From positions 1 to 6,763 of the forward strand of contig CAAFXD010000074.1 of assembly GCA_900766945.1 (NCBI GenBank): DNA of 6,763 bases, written 5' to 3'. Of this stretch, positions 1-6,084 are shown one piece after another. The position numbers and the translations under genes are program-made. Every line of letters starts with the position of its first letter. Position 1 is the first letter of the stretch. The notes under the pieces were generated by a model. It was not told where the DNA came from, made no database searches, and saw nothing but the letters and a program-made list of their open reading frames with translations. Source of the DNA: Clostridia bacterium (lineage in GTDB: Bacteria > Bacillota > Clostridia > Oscillospirales > Acutalibacteraceae).

Positions 1-2131
1 CGACGCGGTTTAAAAACTCGGGACGGAAGGTGTTTTTGAGCTCACCCATCACCGCTTCTTTGATTTTTTCATCGTTTTGTTCGCGTTCCTCGGCGCTGTC
101 CGCAAAGCCGAACGCGGCTTGTTTCGCGGTAATCAGTTTTGCACCGACATTGGAAGTCATAATGATAATGCAGTTTTTGAAGTCAACGCGCCGCCCCTGG
201 CTGTCGGTCAAAATGCCGTCATCCAAAATTTGCAACAGCATATTGAACACATCGGGGTGCGCTTTTTCGATTTCATCAAACAGCACCACGGAATAGGGCT
301 TTCTTCTGACCTTTTCCGTCAGTTGCCCGCCCTCGTCATAGCCGACATAACCGGGCGGCGAGCCGACAAGGCGCGAAACGGTGTGTTTTTCCATATATTC
401 GGACATATCTAAGCGTATCATCGCGTTTTCGTCGCCGAACATGGCGGCGGCAAGCGCTTTGCAAAGTTCGGTTTTGCCGACACCCGTAGGCCCTAAGAAA
501 ATGAACGAGCCAATCGGCTTTTTGGGGTCTTTTAAGCCCACTCTGCCGCGGCGAATGGCGCGGGAAACGGCTTTGACGGCCTCGTCCTGCCCGACAATGC
601 GGCGGTGCAGTTCCTCCTCCATATGCAACAGCCGTTCGCTTTCTTCGGTGGTGAGTTGGGTAATCGGAATCCCCGTCCACGCGGAGACAATTTCCGCAAC
701 CTCGGTTTCGCCGACTTCGTCGCGGCTGTGTCCCGTCTCTTTGAGCCACGCCTGCTGTTTGTTTTCGAGTTCCAGCGAAAGTTTGCGTTCTTCATCACGC
801 AAGGCGGCGGCGCGTTCAAAGTCTTGCTTGTTGACTGCCGTTTGCTTTTCGGCTTCGAGTTCTTTTTTGCGCGTTTCCATCTCTTTGATGTCGGGCGGTG
901 CTGTAAAGGTTTGTAGCCTTACGCGCGAAGCCGCCTCGTCAATCAGGTCGATCGCCTTATCCGGCAAATACCGGTCGCCGATATATCGTGCGGACAGTTG
1001 TACTGCCGCGGTAATGGCGGCGTCGGTAATTTTTACCTTGTGGTGCGCCTCGTATTTGTCGCGGATACCTTTGAGGATTTCAACCGCTTCCTCCTCGCTC
1101 GGTTCGCCGACGGTGATCGGCTGGAAACGGCGTTCCAATGCGGCGTCCTTTTCAATGTTTTTACGGTATTCTTCAATCGTCGTTGCGCCGATGACCTGCA
1201 ATTCCCCGCGTGCCAAAGACGGCTTTAAAATATTGGCGGCATCCACCGCACCCTCGGCACTGCCTGCACCGATAAGGGTGTGCACCTCGTCAATAAACAG
1301 GATAATATCGTCCGACGCTTTCACTTCGTCAATGACTTTTTTAATGCGTTCCTCAAAGTCGCCGCGGTATTTTGTGCCTGCGACCATACCCGTCAAATCG
1401 AGAGAGACGATTTTTTTATCTTTGAGCATTTCGGGCACTTCACCCGAAACGATTTTCAACGCCAGCCCCTCGGCAATGGCGGTTTTGCCCACGCCGGGCT
1501 CGCCGATTAAGCAGGGGTTGTTTTTGGTACGGCGGCTCAAAATCTGAATCACGCGTTCAATTTCATTTTGCCGCCCGATGACGGGGTCGATTTTGCCGTC
1601 GCGCGCCAATTTCGTCAAATCGCGCCCGAACTGTGACAGCACCGCATCACCGTTTGCACCGTCGTCTGACTCAGCCGCGCCGTTTTGCGGGGCACGCATC
1701 ATATTTTTGGATAACTCGTTGACAATGTCGCCAAGCGACGCACCGAACTGCCGCAGAATTTGCGCCGCCACGCAGGATTGCTCGCGCACAATGGCAAGCA
1801 AAACATATTCCGTGCCGACCAACGGCTGTCCCATACCGCGTGCCAAAGACGCGGCAGTTTCAATAATATTTTTACTGCGCGGGGTGAAATCGTCGGGGAC
1901 AAGCTCGGTGGGCACACCGACGCCGACGGTCTGTTTGATATAGGTTTCGACTTGGTCGTAGGTGATTTTTTTATTTGCCAACACCGTACCCGCAACGGTC
2001 GAAGTATCCGACAGCAATCCTAAAAGCAGGTGCTCACTGCCGATGTAGGTATGCCCCAAATTTTCCGCCGCCGATACTGCGGCGTTTAAAGATTTATTGG
2101 CTTTTTCCGTAAAGCCCGTGAATTTAAACAT
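1..2131 (-). CDS. clpC: ClpC, AAA+ unfoldase of the ClpCP protease (3' end beyond window)
   Basis: This is a class III heat-shock HSP100 unfoldase that threads substrates, including McsB-marked phospho-arginine proteins, into ClpP in the cytoplasm. The start is the ATG at 2131, nine bases after AAAGGAG. The visible 710 residues lack roughly the last 100 of a family length near 810. Domains in order: a double Clp_N repeat (about 1-145) with E33 and E108 at the positions that bind phospho-arginine in B. subtilis ClpC (E32, E106); D1 with Walker A GEPGVGKT (210-217), Walker B IILFIDE (276-282) and the ALERRF motif; an M-domain coiled coil with a UVR-like motif KQDFERAAALRD (435-446), where F438 matches the regulatory F436 of B. 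subtilis; D2 with Walker A GPTGVGKT (547-554), Walker B VVLFDE (615-620), sensor TSNVGA (659-664) and the RPEFLNRV arginine-finger segment at the edge. The M-domain separates it from ClpA, and its short length from ClpB. The presumed ClpP-docking tripeptide reads FGF (674-676). It is the last visible gene of the ctsR operon. Confidence 0.98.
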   Translation of the reverse strand, partial: MFKFTGFTEKANKSLNAAVSAAENLGHTYIGSEHLLLGLLSDTSTVAGTVLANKKITYDQVETYIKQTVGVGVPTELVPDDFTPRSKNIIETAASLARGMGQPLVGTEYVLLAIVREQSCVAAQILRQFGASLGDIVNELSKNMMRAPQNGAAESDDGANGDAVLSQFGRDLTKLARDGKIDPVIGRQNEIERVIQILSRRTKNNPCLIGEPGVGKTAIAEGLALKIVSGEVPEMLKDKKIVSLDLTGMVAGTKYRGDFEERIKKVIDEVKASDDIILFIDEVHTLIGAGSAEGAVDAANILKPSLARGELQVIGATTIEEYRKNIEKDAALERRFQPITVGEPSEEEAVEILKGIRDKYEAHHKVKITDAAITAAVQLSARYIGDRYLPDKAIDLIDEAASRVRLQTFTAPPDIKEMETRKKELEAEKQTAVNKQDFERAAALRDEERKLSLELENKQQAWLKETGHSRDEVGETEVAEIVSAWTGIPITQLTTEESERLLHMEEELHRRIVGQDEAVKAVSRAIRRGRVGLKDPKKPIGSFIFLGPTGVGKTELCKALAAAMFGDENAMIRLDMSEYMEKHTVSRLVGSPPGYVGYDEGGQLTEKVRRKPYSVVLFDEIEKAHPDVFNMLLQILDDGILTDSQGRRVDFKNCIIIMTSNVGAKLITAKQAAFGFADSAEEREQNDEKIKEAVMGELKNTFRPEFLNRV

Positions 2132-2142
2132 ACAAAATCTCT

Positions 2143-2179
2143 CCTTTCCACGAGAAAGGCAGATTTACAGTCTTTCTCG
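2143..2179 (-). promoter_or_regulatory. Alternative hairpins over the mcsB stop and clpC ribosome-binding site
   Basis: Two perfect stems compete for the same bases. Stem A pairs CGAGAAAG (2179-2172) with CTTTCTCG (2158-2151) across a 13-base loop that contains the mcsB TAA. Stem B pairs CCTTTC (2159-2154) with GAAAGG (2148-2143) across a 5-base loop, and covers part of the clpC Shine-Dalgarno AAAGGAG (2147-2141). Both cannot form together because they share 2154-2158. This suggests that clpC translation is coupled to ribosomes finishing mcsB, but only the base pairing is seen directly. Stem A has no following U-tract, so it is not a terminator. Confidence 0.5.
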
Positions 2180-3163
2180 CACAATCTTGGCGCGTTCGAT
2201 ATCGCGTTCGTGCGCGTCTAAGGTTTTGCCCGCCAAGGTATTGATACCCGCCGGCTGTAAAGTGAACATCAAATCGTTGATGGTGTTCGCATCGACCTGC
2301 AAAACGCCGCCGACCGCGCCCATACGCACCTGTGACGCCAGCTGCATAAATTCCTTTGTATTTAAAAGTCTTGCCGATTTTAAGACGCCGTATGCACGGT
2401 AAATCATATCCTCGGTTTCGACCGTTTTTAAAAGCTCTGTTCGTGCCGCACGCTCCTGTGCCGCAAGTTGCAGCACAATGGTTTTTAGGTTTTCGATTGC
2501 CGATTTTTCGGAAATGCCCAAGGTCACCTGATTGCTGATTTGGTACAAATCCCCGAGCGGTGCCGAGCCTTCGCCGTAGGCGCCGCGAATGGTTAAGCCG
2601 AGTTTGGAAACGGTTGCCGCCAAAGTACCGACGCGGTTGAGCGCCGTTAATGCGGGCAGATGCAACATCACCGATGCGCGCATACCCGTACCGAGATTGG
2701 TGGGGCATTCCGTTAAGTAGCCGAGGTGCTCGTCAAAGGCAAACCGCAGTTTGTCGTTTATCGCGGTGTCCAATTTATCCGCCGTATCATACGCCTCCAA
2801 AAGGGCAAGACCGGGCTTCATCACCTGCAAGCGGATATGGTCCTCCTCATTGAGCATTACGCTGATTTCCTCGTCATCGGATAACAGCAGTGCGCGCCCG
2901 TCGGCAGAGGATGCAAACTCGGGGCTGATAATATGCCGCTCAGCAAGGGATACAATCTGCGCCTGTGTCAGCGTTTTCATTTCGATATAGTGCAAGTTTA
3001 CGGCGGCGGGAACGGCGTCTCGCACCAACTCGTTGACCGCCACACGGGTTTTGGTATCTAACCGCGCGGGGAACGGGTAATCCGCCAAGTTACGCGCCAA
3101 TCGAATACGCGTGCTGATGACAACATCGCTTTGTTCGCCTTCACCCAAATACCATTTAGCCAT
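2165..3163 (-). CDS. mcsB: McsB, protein-arginine kinase
   Basis: McsB phosphorylates arginine side chains on CtsR and on damaged proteins, which inactivates the repressor and marks substrates for ClpCP. It belongs to the phosphagen (guanidino) kinase fold. The 332-residue protein shows STRIRLARNL (17-26, nucleotide binding), the acidic catalytic stretch NEEDHIR (105-111), the signature CPTNLGTG (153-160) with catalytic Cys153, and YGEGS (196-200). Near the C-terminus RDIERA (320-325) matches the RDxxRA motif that binds phospho-arginine allosterically in Bacillus McsB. The chosen ATG (3163) sits eight bases after AGGAGGG. A start 20 codons upstream lacks such a site and would lie deep inside mcsA. 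The protein lacks about 15 N-terminal residues and the short tail of the 363-residue B. subtilis form. It overlaps mcsA by eight bases and precedes clpC by 33 bases. Confidence 0.97.
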   Translation of the reverse strand: MAKWYLGEGEQSDVVISTRIRLARNLADYPFPARLDTKTRVAVNELVRDAVPAAVNLHYIEMKTLTQAQIVSLAERHIISPEFASSADGRALLLSDDEEISVMLNEEDHIRLQVMKPGLALLEAYDTADKLDTAINDKLRFAFDEHLGYLTECPTNLGTGMRASVMLHLPALTALNRVGTLAATVSKLGLTIRGAYGEGSAPLGDLYQISNQVTLGISEKSAIENLKTIVLQLAAQERAARTELLKTVETEDMIYRAYGVLKSARLLNTKEFMQLASQVRMGAVGGVLQVDANTINDLMFTLQPAGINTLAGKTLDAHERDIERAKIVRERL

Positions 3164-3662
3164 TTTCCGTGCCCTCCTGTTCCAATGCTTTAATTTGGTC
3201 TCGCAAAGATGCCGCTGTTTCATAATCCTGCAAATTCACGGCGTTTTGTAACTGCTCGCGCAGTTCGTCGATACGCGAATTTTTCTTTTGCACGGGTGAG
3301 CCGTTCGGAATTTTGCCTTCGTGCTGTGTGCGCCCGTGAATCCGTTCCACGGAGGGCATCAGTTTATCATAGAATGTTTCGTAGCAGTCCGCACAACCGA
3401 CCTTGCCGCTTTTGACAATGTCGTTAAAGGTACAGCCGCATTTTTCACAGCGCAGGACGCTGTTGCTCAAACGGCCGACGGCGGCGGGCTCGAAAAAGGA
3501 ACTTAACATATCGGAAAAGCCGAAGCCGAAATCCGAAAAGGCATTCGAGTAGCCAAGGGATTTTGCACAGTCGGCGCAAAGATGCGCTTCGGTACTTTCG
3601 CCGTTGACAATGCGTTTAATATGGGTGGTTGCTTCATGTTTTTTACAGTTTTGACACAGCAT
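3156..3662 (-). CDS. mcsA: McsA, zinc-binding activator of the McsB arginine kinase
   Basis: McsA binds and stimulates McsB and helps it act on CtsR. The 168-residue protein has a first cysteine cluster (C3, C6, C29, C32), a linker rich in Phe, Ser and Gly, a second cluster (C72, C75, C90, C93; C77 is also present), the family stretch GRTQHEGKIP (110-119), and a C-terminal UVR helix pair (about 131-163, core DYETAASLRDQI). The UVR segment resembles the M-domain motif in ClpC downstream, as is usual for this pair. The ATG at 3662 has AAAGGAG eight bases upstream (3677-3671), and that site overlaps the ctsR stop codon. The reading frame is open further upstream, but only through ctsR in another frame. 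The stop lies inside the mcsB start region: the eight shared bases ATGGCTAA (3163-3156) hold both the mcsB ATG and the mcsA TAA, which points to translational coupling. Confidence 0.96.
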   Translation of the reverse strand: MLCQNCKKHEATTHIKRIVNGESTEAHLCADCAKSLGYSNAFSDFGFGFSDMLSSFFEPAAVGRLSNSVLRCEKCGCTFNDIVKSGKVGCADCYETFYDKLMPSVERIHGRTQHEGKIPNGSPVQKKNSRIDELREQLQNAVNLQDYETAASLRDQIKALEQEGTENG

Positions 3663-3675
3663 AACAATCTCTCCT

Positions 3676-4125
3676 TTACTGCATGGTGGCAAGTAACATT
3701 TGCTTAAAAACGGAGGCACGCACGCGGTCACGCGCATCAGGCGGCAAATCACGGTAGGTGTTGTCGCGCAACGCCGCATACATCACGGACACCTCTTGGT
3801 CGCTCAAAAGCCCTCGCGCGTGTAGATTTTGCAAATTGGCGCGGCAGGCTTTTTCGTCGATTTTATCGCCGATGGAATTGATGAGGTGCATTTTCAGCGT
3901 TTCATAATTATATGTGGCACGGGTAATTTTAATGTACCCGCCGCCCCCGCGACGGCTTTCGACGATGTAACCGTTTTCGGGTGTAAAGCGGGAGGACAGC
4001 ACATAGTTGATTTGGCTCGGCACACAACCGATTTGCTCCGCCAAATCATTGCGGCGGATTTCCGCCGTGCCGGTGTCCCCGAGCATTTGCACAATTAAAT
4101 CGGCGATTTCTTTGCTTAAATTCAT
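3676..4125 (-). CDS. ctsR: CtsR, class III heat-shock transcriptional repressor
   Basis: CtsR is a dimeric winged-helix repressor of clp genes that lets go of DNA on heat or protein stress. The 149 residues contain the helix-turn-helix (about 22-48, with CVPSQINYVLSSRF), then the wing with RRGGGG at 58-63. In Bacillus-type CtsR the glycine-rich loop acts as the heat sensor, and the arginine next to it is an McsB target; the same residues are present here. A helical C-terminal domain (about 75-149) fits the dimer/McsB-interaction domain. The ATG at 4125 is chosen because GAGGTG (4140-4135) lies nine bases upstream; the in-frame GTG at 4137 falls within that site. As first gene of the operon, with heptad operators around its promoter, it very probably represses itself and the genes downstream. 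Its stop is 13 bases before the mcsA start. Confidence 0.97.
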   Translation of the reverse strand: MNLSKEIADLIVQMLGDTGTAEIRRNDLAEQIGCVPSQINYVLSSRFTPENGYIVESRRGGGGYIKITRATYNYETLKMHLINSIGDKIDEKACRANLQNLHARGLLSDQEVSVMYAALRDNTYRDLPPDARDRVRASVFKQMLLATMQ

Positions 4126-4134
4126 TTTCCCATT

Positions 4135-4140
4135 CACCTC
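4135..4140 (-). promoter_or_regulatory. Ribosome-binding site that fixes the ctsR start
   Basis: GAGGTG on the minus strand lies nine bases before the ATG at 4125. It overlaps the GTG at 4137 that would add four residues, so the ATG is the better start. Confidence 0.8.
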
Positions 4141-4182
4141 GGTTATTGTGATTCGGTCTCGGATTTGCTTTTTGAGTTTGAC

Positions 4183-4206
4183 TTTGACTATCTTTGACCT
4201 TTGACA
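4183..4206 (-). promoter_or_regulatory. CtsR operator array, downstream copy
   Basis: Read on the minus strand, the heptads are TGTCAAA (4206-4200), GGTCAAA (4199-4193), spacer GAT, and AGTCAAA (4189-4183). The last two with their three-base spacer match the known CtsR consensus RGTCAAA-NAN-RGTCAAA. A further partial unit, GTCAAA (4182-4177), follows directly. The array starts at about the predicted transcription start, so a bound CtsR would block early transcription. Confidence 0.9.
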
Positions 4207-4212
4207 AGTATT

Positions 4213-4240
4213 ATTATACCCAAAGGGCAGGAAAAGTCAA
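4213..4240 (-). promoter_or_regulatory. ctsR operon promoter (vegetative sigma type)
   Basis: The -35 TTGACT (4240-4235) and the -10 TATAAT (4218-4213) are 16 bases apart, which places the transcription start near 4206 and gives an 80-base leader. The -35 hexamer lies inside an operator heptad (the complement of AGTCAAA at 4235-4241), so repressor and RNA polymerase should compete directly. No CIRCE element was seen, so HrcA control is not indicated. Confidence 0.85.
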
Positions 4241-4258
4241 AGGTCAAAAAAGGTCAAA
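4235..4258 (+). promoter_or_regulatory. CtsR operator array, upstream copy
   Basis: On the plus strand the heptads are AGTCAAA (4235-4241), GGTCAAA (4242-4248), spacer AAA, and GGTCAAA (4252-4258). The last two are a perfect match to the CtsR consensus, including the three-base spacer. The first heptad covers the -35 box. The layout mirrors the array at 4183-4206, in the opposite orientation. One more heptad, AGTCAAA on the minus strand at 4271-4265, lies just beyond. Confidence 0.92.
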
Positions 4259-4276
4259 TTTGATTTTGACTGTTCA

Positions 4277-4342
4277 TTTTTTCTGTGAAATCCATAATTT
4301 TCTCGAATTTTCTCCTGTTTTCTCTTGTTTTTATGATTTTTT
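4277..4342. other. Phased A/T tracts upstream of the ctsR promoter
   Basis: This non-coding stretch lies between the symporter terminator and the CtsR operators. Runs of T on the plus strand begin at or cover 4278, 4298, 4308, 4318, 4328 and 4338, with an AAA at 4288, so they recur about every ten bases. Three of them are exact TTTTCTC copies (4298, 4308, 4318). Such phasing is typical of intrinsically curved DNA. No gene is seen between 4126 and 4413. Confidence 0.55.
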
Positions 4343-4349
4343 AATACAG

Positions 4350-4380
4350 ACAAACAAAAAGGGCGACCGAACGGCCGCCC
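4350..4380 (-). terminator. Rho-independent terminator of the symporter gene
   Basis: On the minus strand GGGCGGCC pairs with GGTCGCCC around a GTTC tetraloop (4380-4361), with one G-U pair, followed by TTTTTGTTTG. It begins 33 bases after the symporter stop and separates that gene from the ctsR operon. Confidence 0.93.
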
Positions 4381-4413
4381 CGATTTCTGTTTGCTTTTTT
4401 TGTACTGCTAATT

Positions 4414-5937
4414 TTACGCTTCGGTGGTGACGGAAATGCCCTCCGCCTCGCGTTTCTCGGCAAGTTCTGTCAAAATTCGTTCCTTTTCCTTGCCTGAAAT
4501 TTTGTAGAAAAACATCGGAATGGCGCACAACAGCAAACTGACGCCCGGCACGACAGAGACAAGCGAGAACATTGCAAACCGCTGCGTTGCCGCAAGCTCC
4601 GTTGCCGCAACCACGGCGGTGGAACTGAGCATTTTTTCGGGCTCTAAACCGATAAACATATACATTAACACAATGCCAGAGGTGGCAAGCGCATTGCCGA
4701 GTTTGTTGACAAAGCCTTGGCACGCCGAGCCGAGCGCGTTGTCGCGGAAGCCGGTTTTCAGTTCCATATAATCCAAGCAGTCCCCAATCATCGCGTAGGA
4801 AATGACATTGAGCACGCCCAACGGAATGCAGGAAATCAGGATAAAGGGAATGCAGATATACAAATTCATCGTAAACCAACCGATGAGCGTGGTGAAAATG
4901 CTGGCGACAAAGCCCAACAGGCAAGTGGTGATCACGATTTTTTTGTAGTCAAACTTTTTCATCAGCACGGGCATAAACAACATCGCGCCGAACATACCGA
5001 CAATCGCGCAGACCTGAAAAATCGTTTTGACCGTGGAGACGCTCGCGTCAATCGCTTCAATGCGCTGGGCCTCGGTCAGTCCGGCAAGGTCAGGTCCGAT
5101 ATAAAATGCATACCGCGCCACATGCACTGCCGCCGCCTGCACCATATATCTACCGCTGGAAAGCACGCCCATCAAAATGACAAGCATTAAGGGCTTGCAT
5201 TTGAATATACGCGAAAGTTGTGACGGCTCGCCGGGCTGCGGCTTGCGGTCGGGCAAAATTACACGCTCTTTGACATGGAAATACGTGTTGATATACAGCA
5301 AAATGCCAAGGACAACGGTGACAATCGCCATAATCAAGTATTTGGTTTTGTTGTACTCCAACCCGTCGGAAGCACCGAGAATTTTCGGAAGCGTTAAACC
5401 GATGACCAAAAACAGCACTTCGGGCACGGCAGAGCCGACGCCGTTTAAGGTTCTGCCGAACGAAATCACCGAGCCGCGTTCTTCGGCGTTGGGCGTCATC
5501 ACATTGGGGAGACTCCAAAACGGCACATCCGCCATGGTGTAAATCATACCCCACAGCACATACACAACCGCCGAATAAATCATCAACTGCGTTTTCGGCA
5601 GATTGGGGCTCAAATACATCAAAATCGTCAGCACGGCAATCGGAACGGCCGCATACAAAATGTACGGCTTCATTTTGCCGCGTTTGGTGGTGCGGCGGTC
5701 TACGATAATGCCCATCAGCGGGTCGTTAATCGCGTCCCAAATGCGTGCAAGCAGCATTAACAGCAAGACGAACATCGGCGCCAACTGCAACACATTCAAA
5801 TAATAGTCGCTGATGTAACTGGACATCATCGCATAAATCATGCCCTGCCCCATCGCGCCGACGGCAAACATCTGAAATTCCCTACGCGGCACAACATGGC
5901 CTTCACGCACTGCCGATTTGGATTTTTCTTTTTTCAT
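4414..5937 (-). CDS. GPH-family cation:sugar symporter (melibiose-carrier-like MFS)
   Basis: This is a predicted inner-membrane transporter of 507 residues with about 12 hydrophobic helices, of the glycoside-pentoside-hexuronide:cation symporter family. Family landmarks: WDAINDPLMG (67-76), where D68 and D72 match the cation-site D55 and D59 of MelB; the helix 2-3 loop RRTTKRGKMKPYIL (81-94); PFWSLPNVMTPNAEERG (139-155); and IGDCLDYMELKTG (384-396), where K394 matches the functional K377 of MelB. The central cytoplasmic loop (about 220-250) divides the two halves. It has extra soluble sequence at both ends, including a charged C-terminal tail (about 480-507). The ATG at 5937 follows GAGGTGG by nine bases. 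An in-frame TTG 12 codons upstream has no such support. The gene is alone, with its own promoter and terminator, and no glycosidase or kinase adjoins it, so the substrate cannot be named. Confidence 0.9.
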   Translation of the reverse strand: MKKEKSKSAVREGHVVPRREFQMFAVGAMGQGMIYAMMSSYISDYYLNVLQLAPMFVLLLMLLARIWDAINDPLMGIIVDRRTTKRGKMKPYILYAAVPIAVLTILMYLSPNLPKTQLMIYSAVVYVLWGMIYTMADVPFWSLPNVMTPNAEERGSVISFGRTLNGVGSAVPEVLFLVIGLTLPKILGASDGLEYNKTKYLIMAIVTVVLGILLYINTYFHVKERVILPDRKPQPGEPSQLSRIFKCKPLMLVILMGVLSSGRYMVQAAAVHVARYAFYIGPDLAGLTEAQRIEAIDASVSTVKTIFQVCAIVGMFGAMLFMPVLMKKFDYKKIVITTCLLGFVASIFTTLIGWFTMNLYICIPFILISCIPLGVLNVISYAMIGDCLDYMELKTGFRDNALGSACQGFVNKLGNALATSGIVLMYMFIGLEPEKMLSSTAVVAATELAATQRFAMFSLVSVVPGVSLLLCAIPMFFYKISGKEKERILTELAEKREAEGISVTTEA

Positions 5938-5977
5938 AGGAACACGCCACCTCACCTTTTCCAAAGTACACAAAAAA

Positions 5978-6006
5978 AGAATACCATAAAAAGGGAATTT
6001 CGTAAA
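5978..6006 (-). promoter_or_regulatory. Putative promoter of the symporter gene
   Basis: TTTACG (6006-6001) and TATTCT (5983-5978) are 17 bases apart, with TG one base before the -10 (extended -10). Transcription would start near 5971, about 34 bases before the ATG. It lies just after the upstream gene's terminator. No clear repressor palindrome or catabolite-response element was seen here. Confidence 0.55.
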
Positions 6007-6029
6007 GTGTGAATAAGTAAATTTTGTGT

Positions 6030-6066
6030 AAAAAAGCGCAATCAGCTCTTGCCGATTGCGCTTTTT
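6030..6066 (-). terminator. Strong rho-independent terminator, probably bidirectional
   Basis: A perfect 13-base stem (6066-6054 with 6043-6031; core GCGCAATC/GATTGCGC, ends A5/T5) encloses a 10-base loop. T-runs flank it on either strand. It starts 18 bases after the stop of the gene at 6085 and has no plus-strand gene to serve, so the minus-strand role is the supported one. Confidence 0.93.
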
Positions 6067-6084
6067 GATGAAATTGCGGTTTGC

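Noticed and set aside
381..1547. A 388-codon open frame on the plus strand
   Set aside because: It is wholly antisense to clpC, whose two ATPase modules are clearly coded on the other strand. The translated product is Ser/Ala-rich, with no recognisable domain, and has no ribosome-binding site.
2532..2708. Other plus- and minus-strand open frames inside mcsB and clpC
   Set aside because: They share bases with well-conserved genes, lack ribosome-binding sites and show Arg- or Ser-rich composition typical of out-of-frame translation.
3164..3223. Longer mcsB with 20 extra N-terminal residues
   Set aside because: The extension overlaps the conserved UVR end of mcsA, and AGGAGGG lies at ideal distance from the ATG at 3163.
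3663..3779. Longer mcsA with 39 extra N-terminal residues
   Set aside because: The extension runs within ctsR, and the first zinc-binding cysteines begin right at the internal ATG, which has a strong ribosome-binding site.
4126..4137. GTG start of ctsR at 4137, adding four residues
   Set aside because: The GTG lies inside the only good Shine-Dalgarno site (GAGGTG), which is correctly spaced for the ATG at 4125.
4183..4258. Inverted heptad arrays as a transcription terminator or attenuator hairpin
   Set aside because: The promoter lies between the two arms, so no single transcript from it contains both. There is no U-tract, and the heptads match the CtsR consensus.
5938..5973. TTG start of the symporter at 5973
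   Set aside because: It would sit at about the predicted transcription start and would translate through the ribosome-binding site that serves the ATG at 5937.
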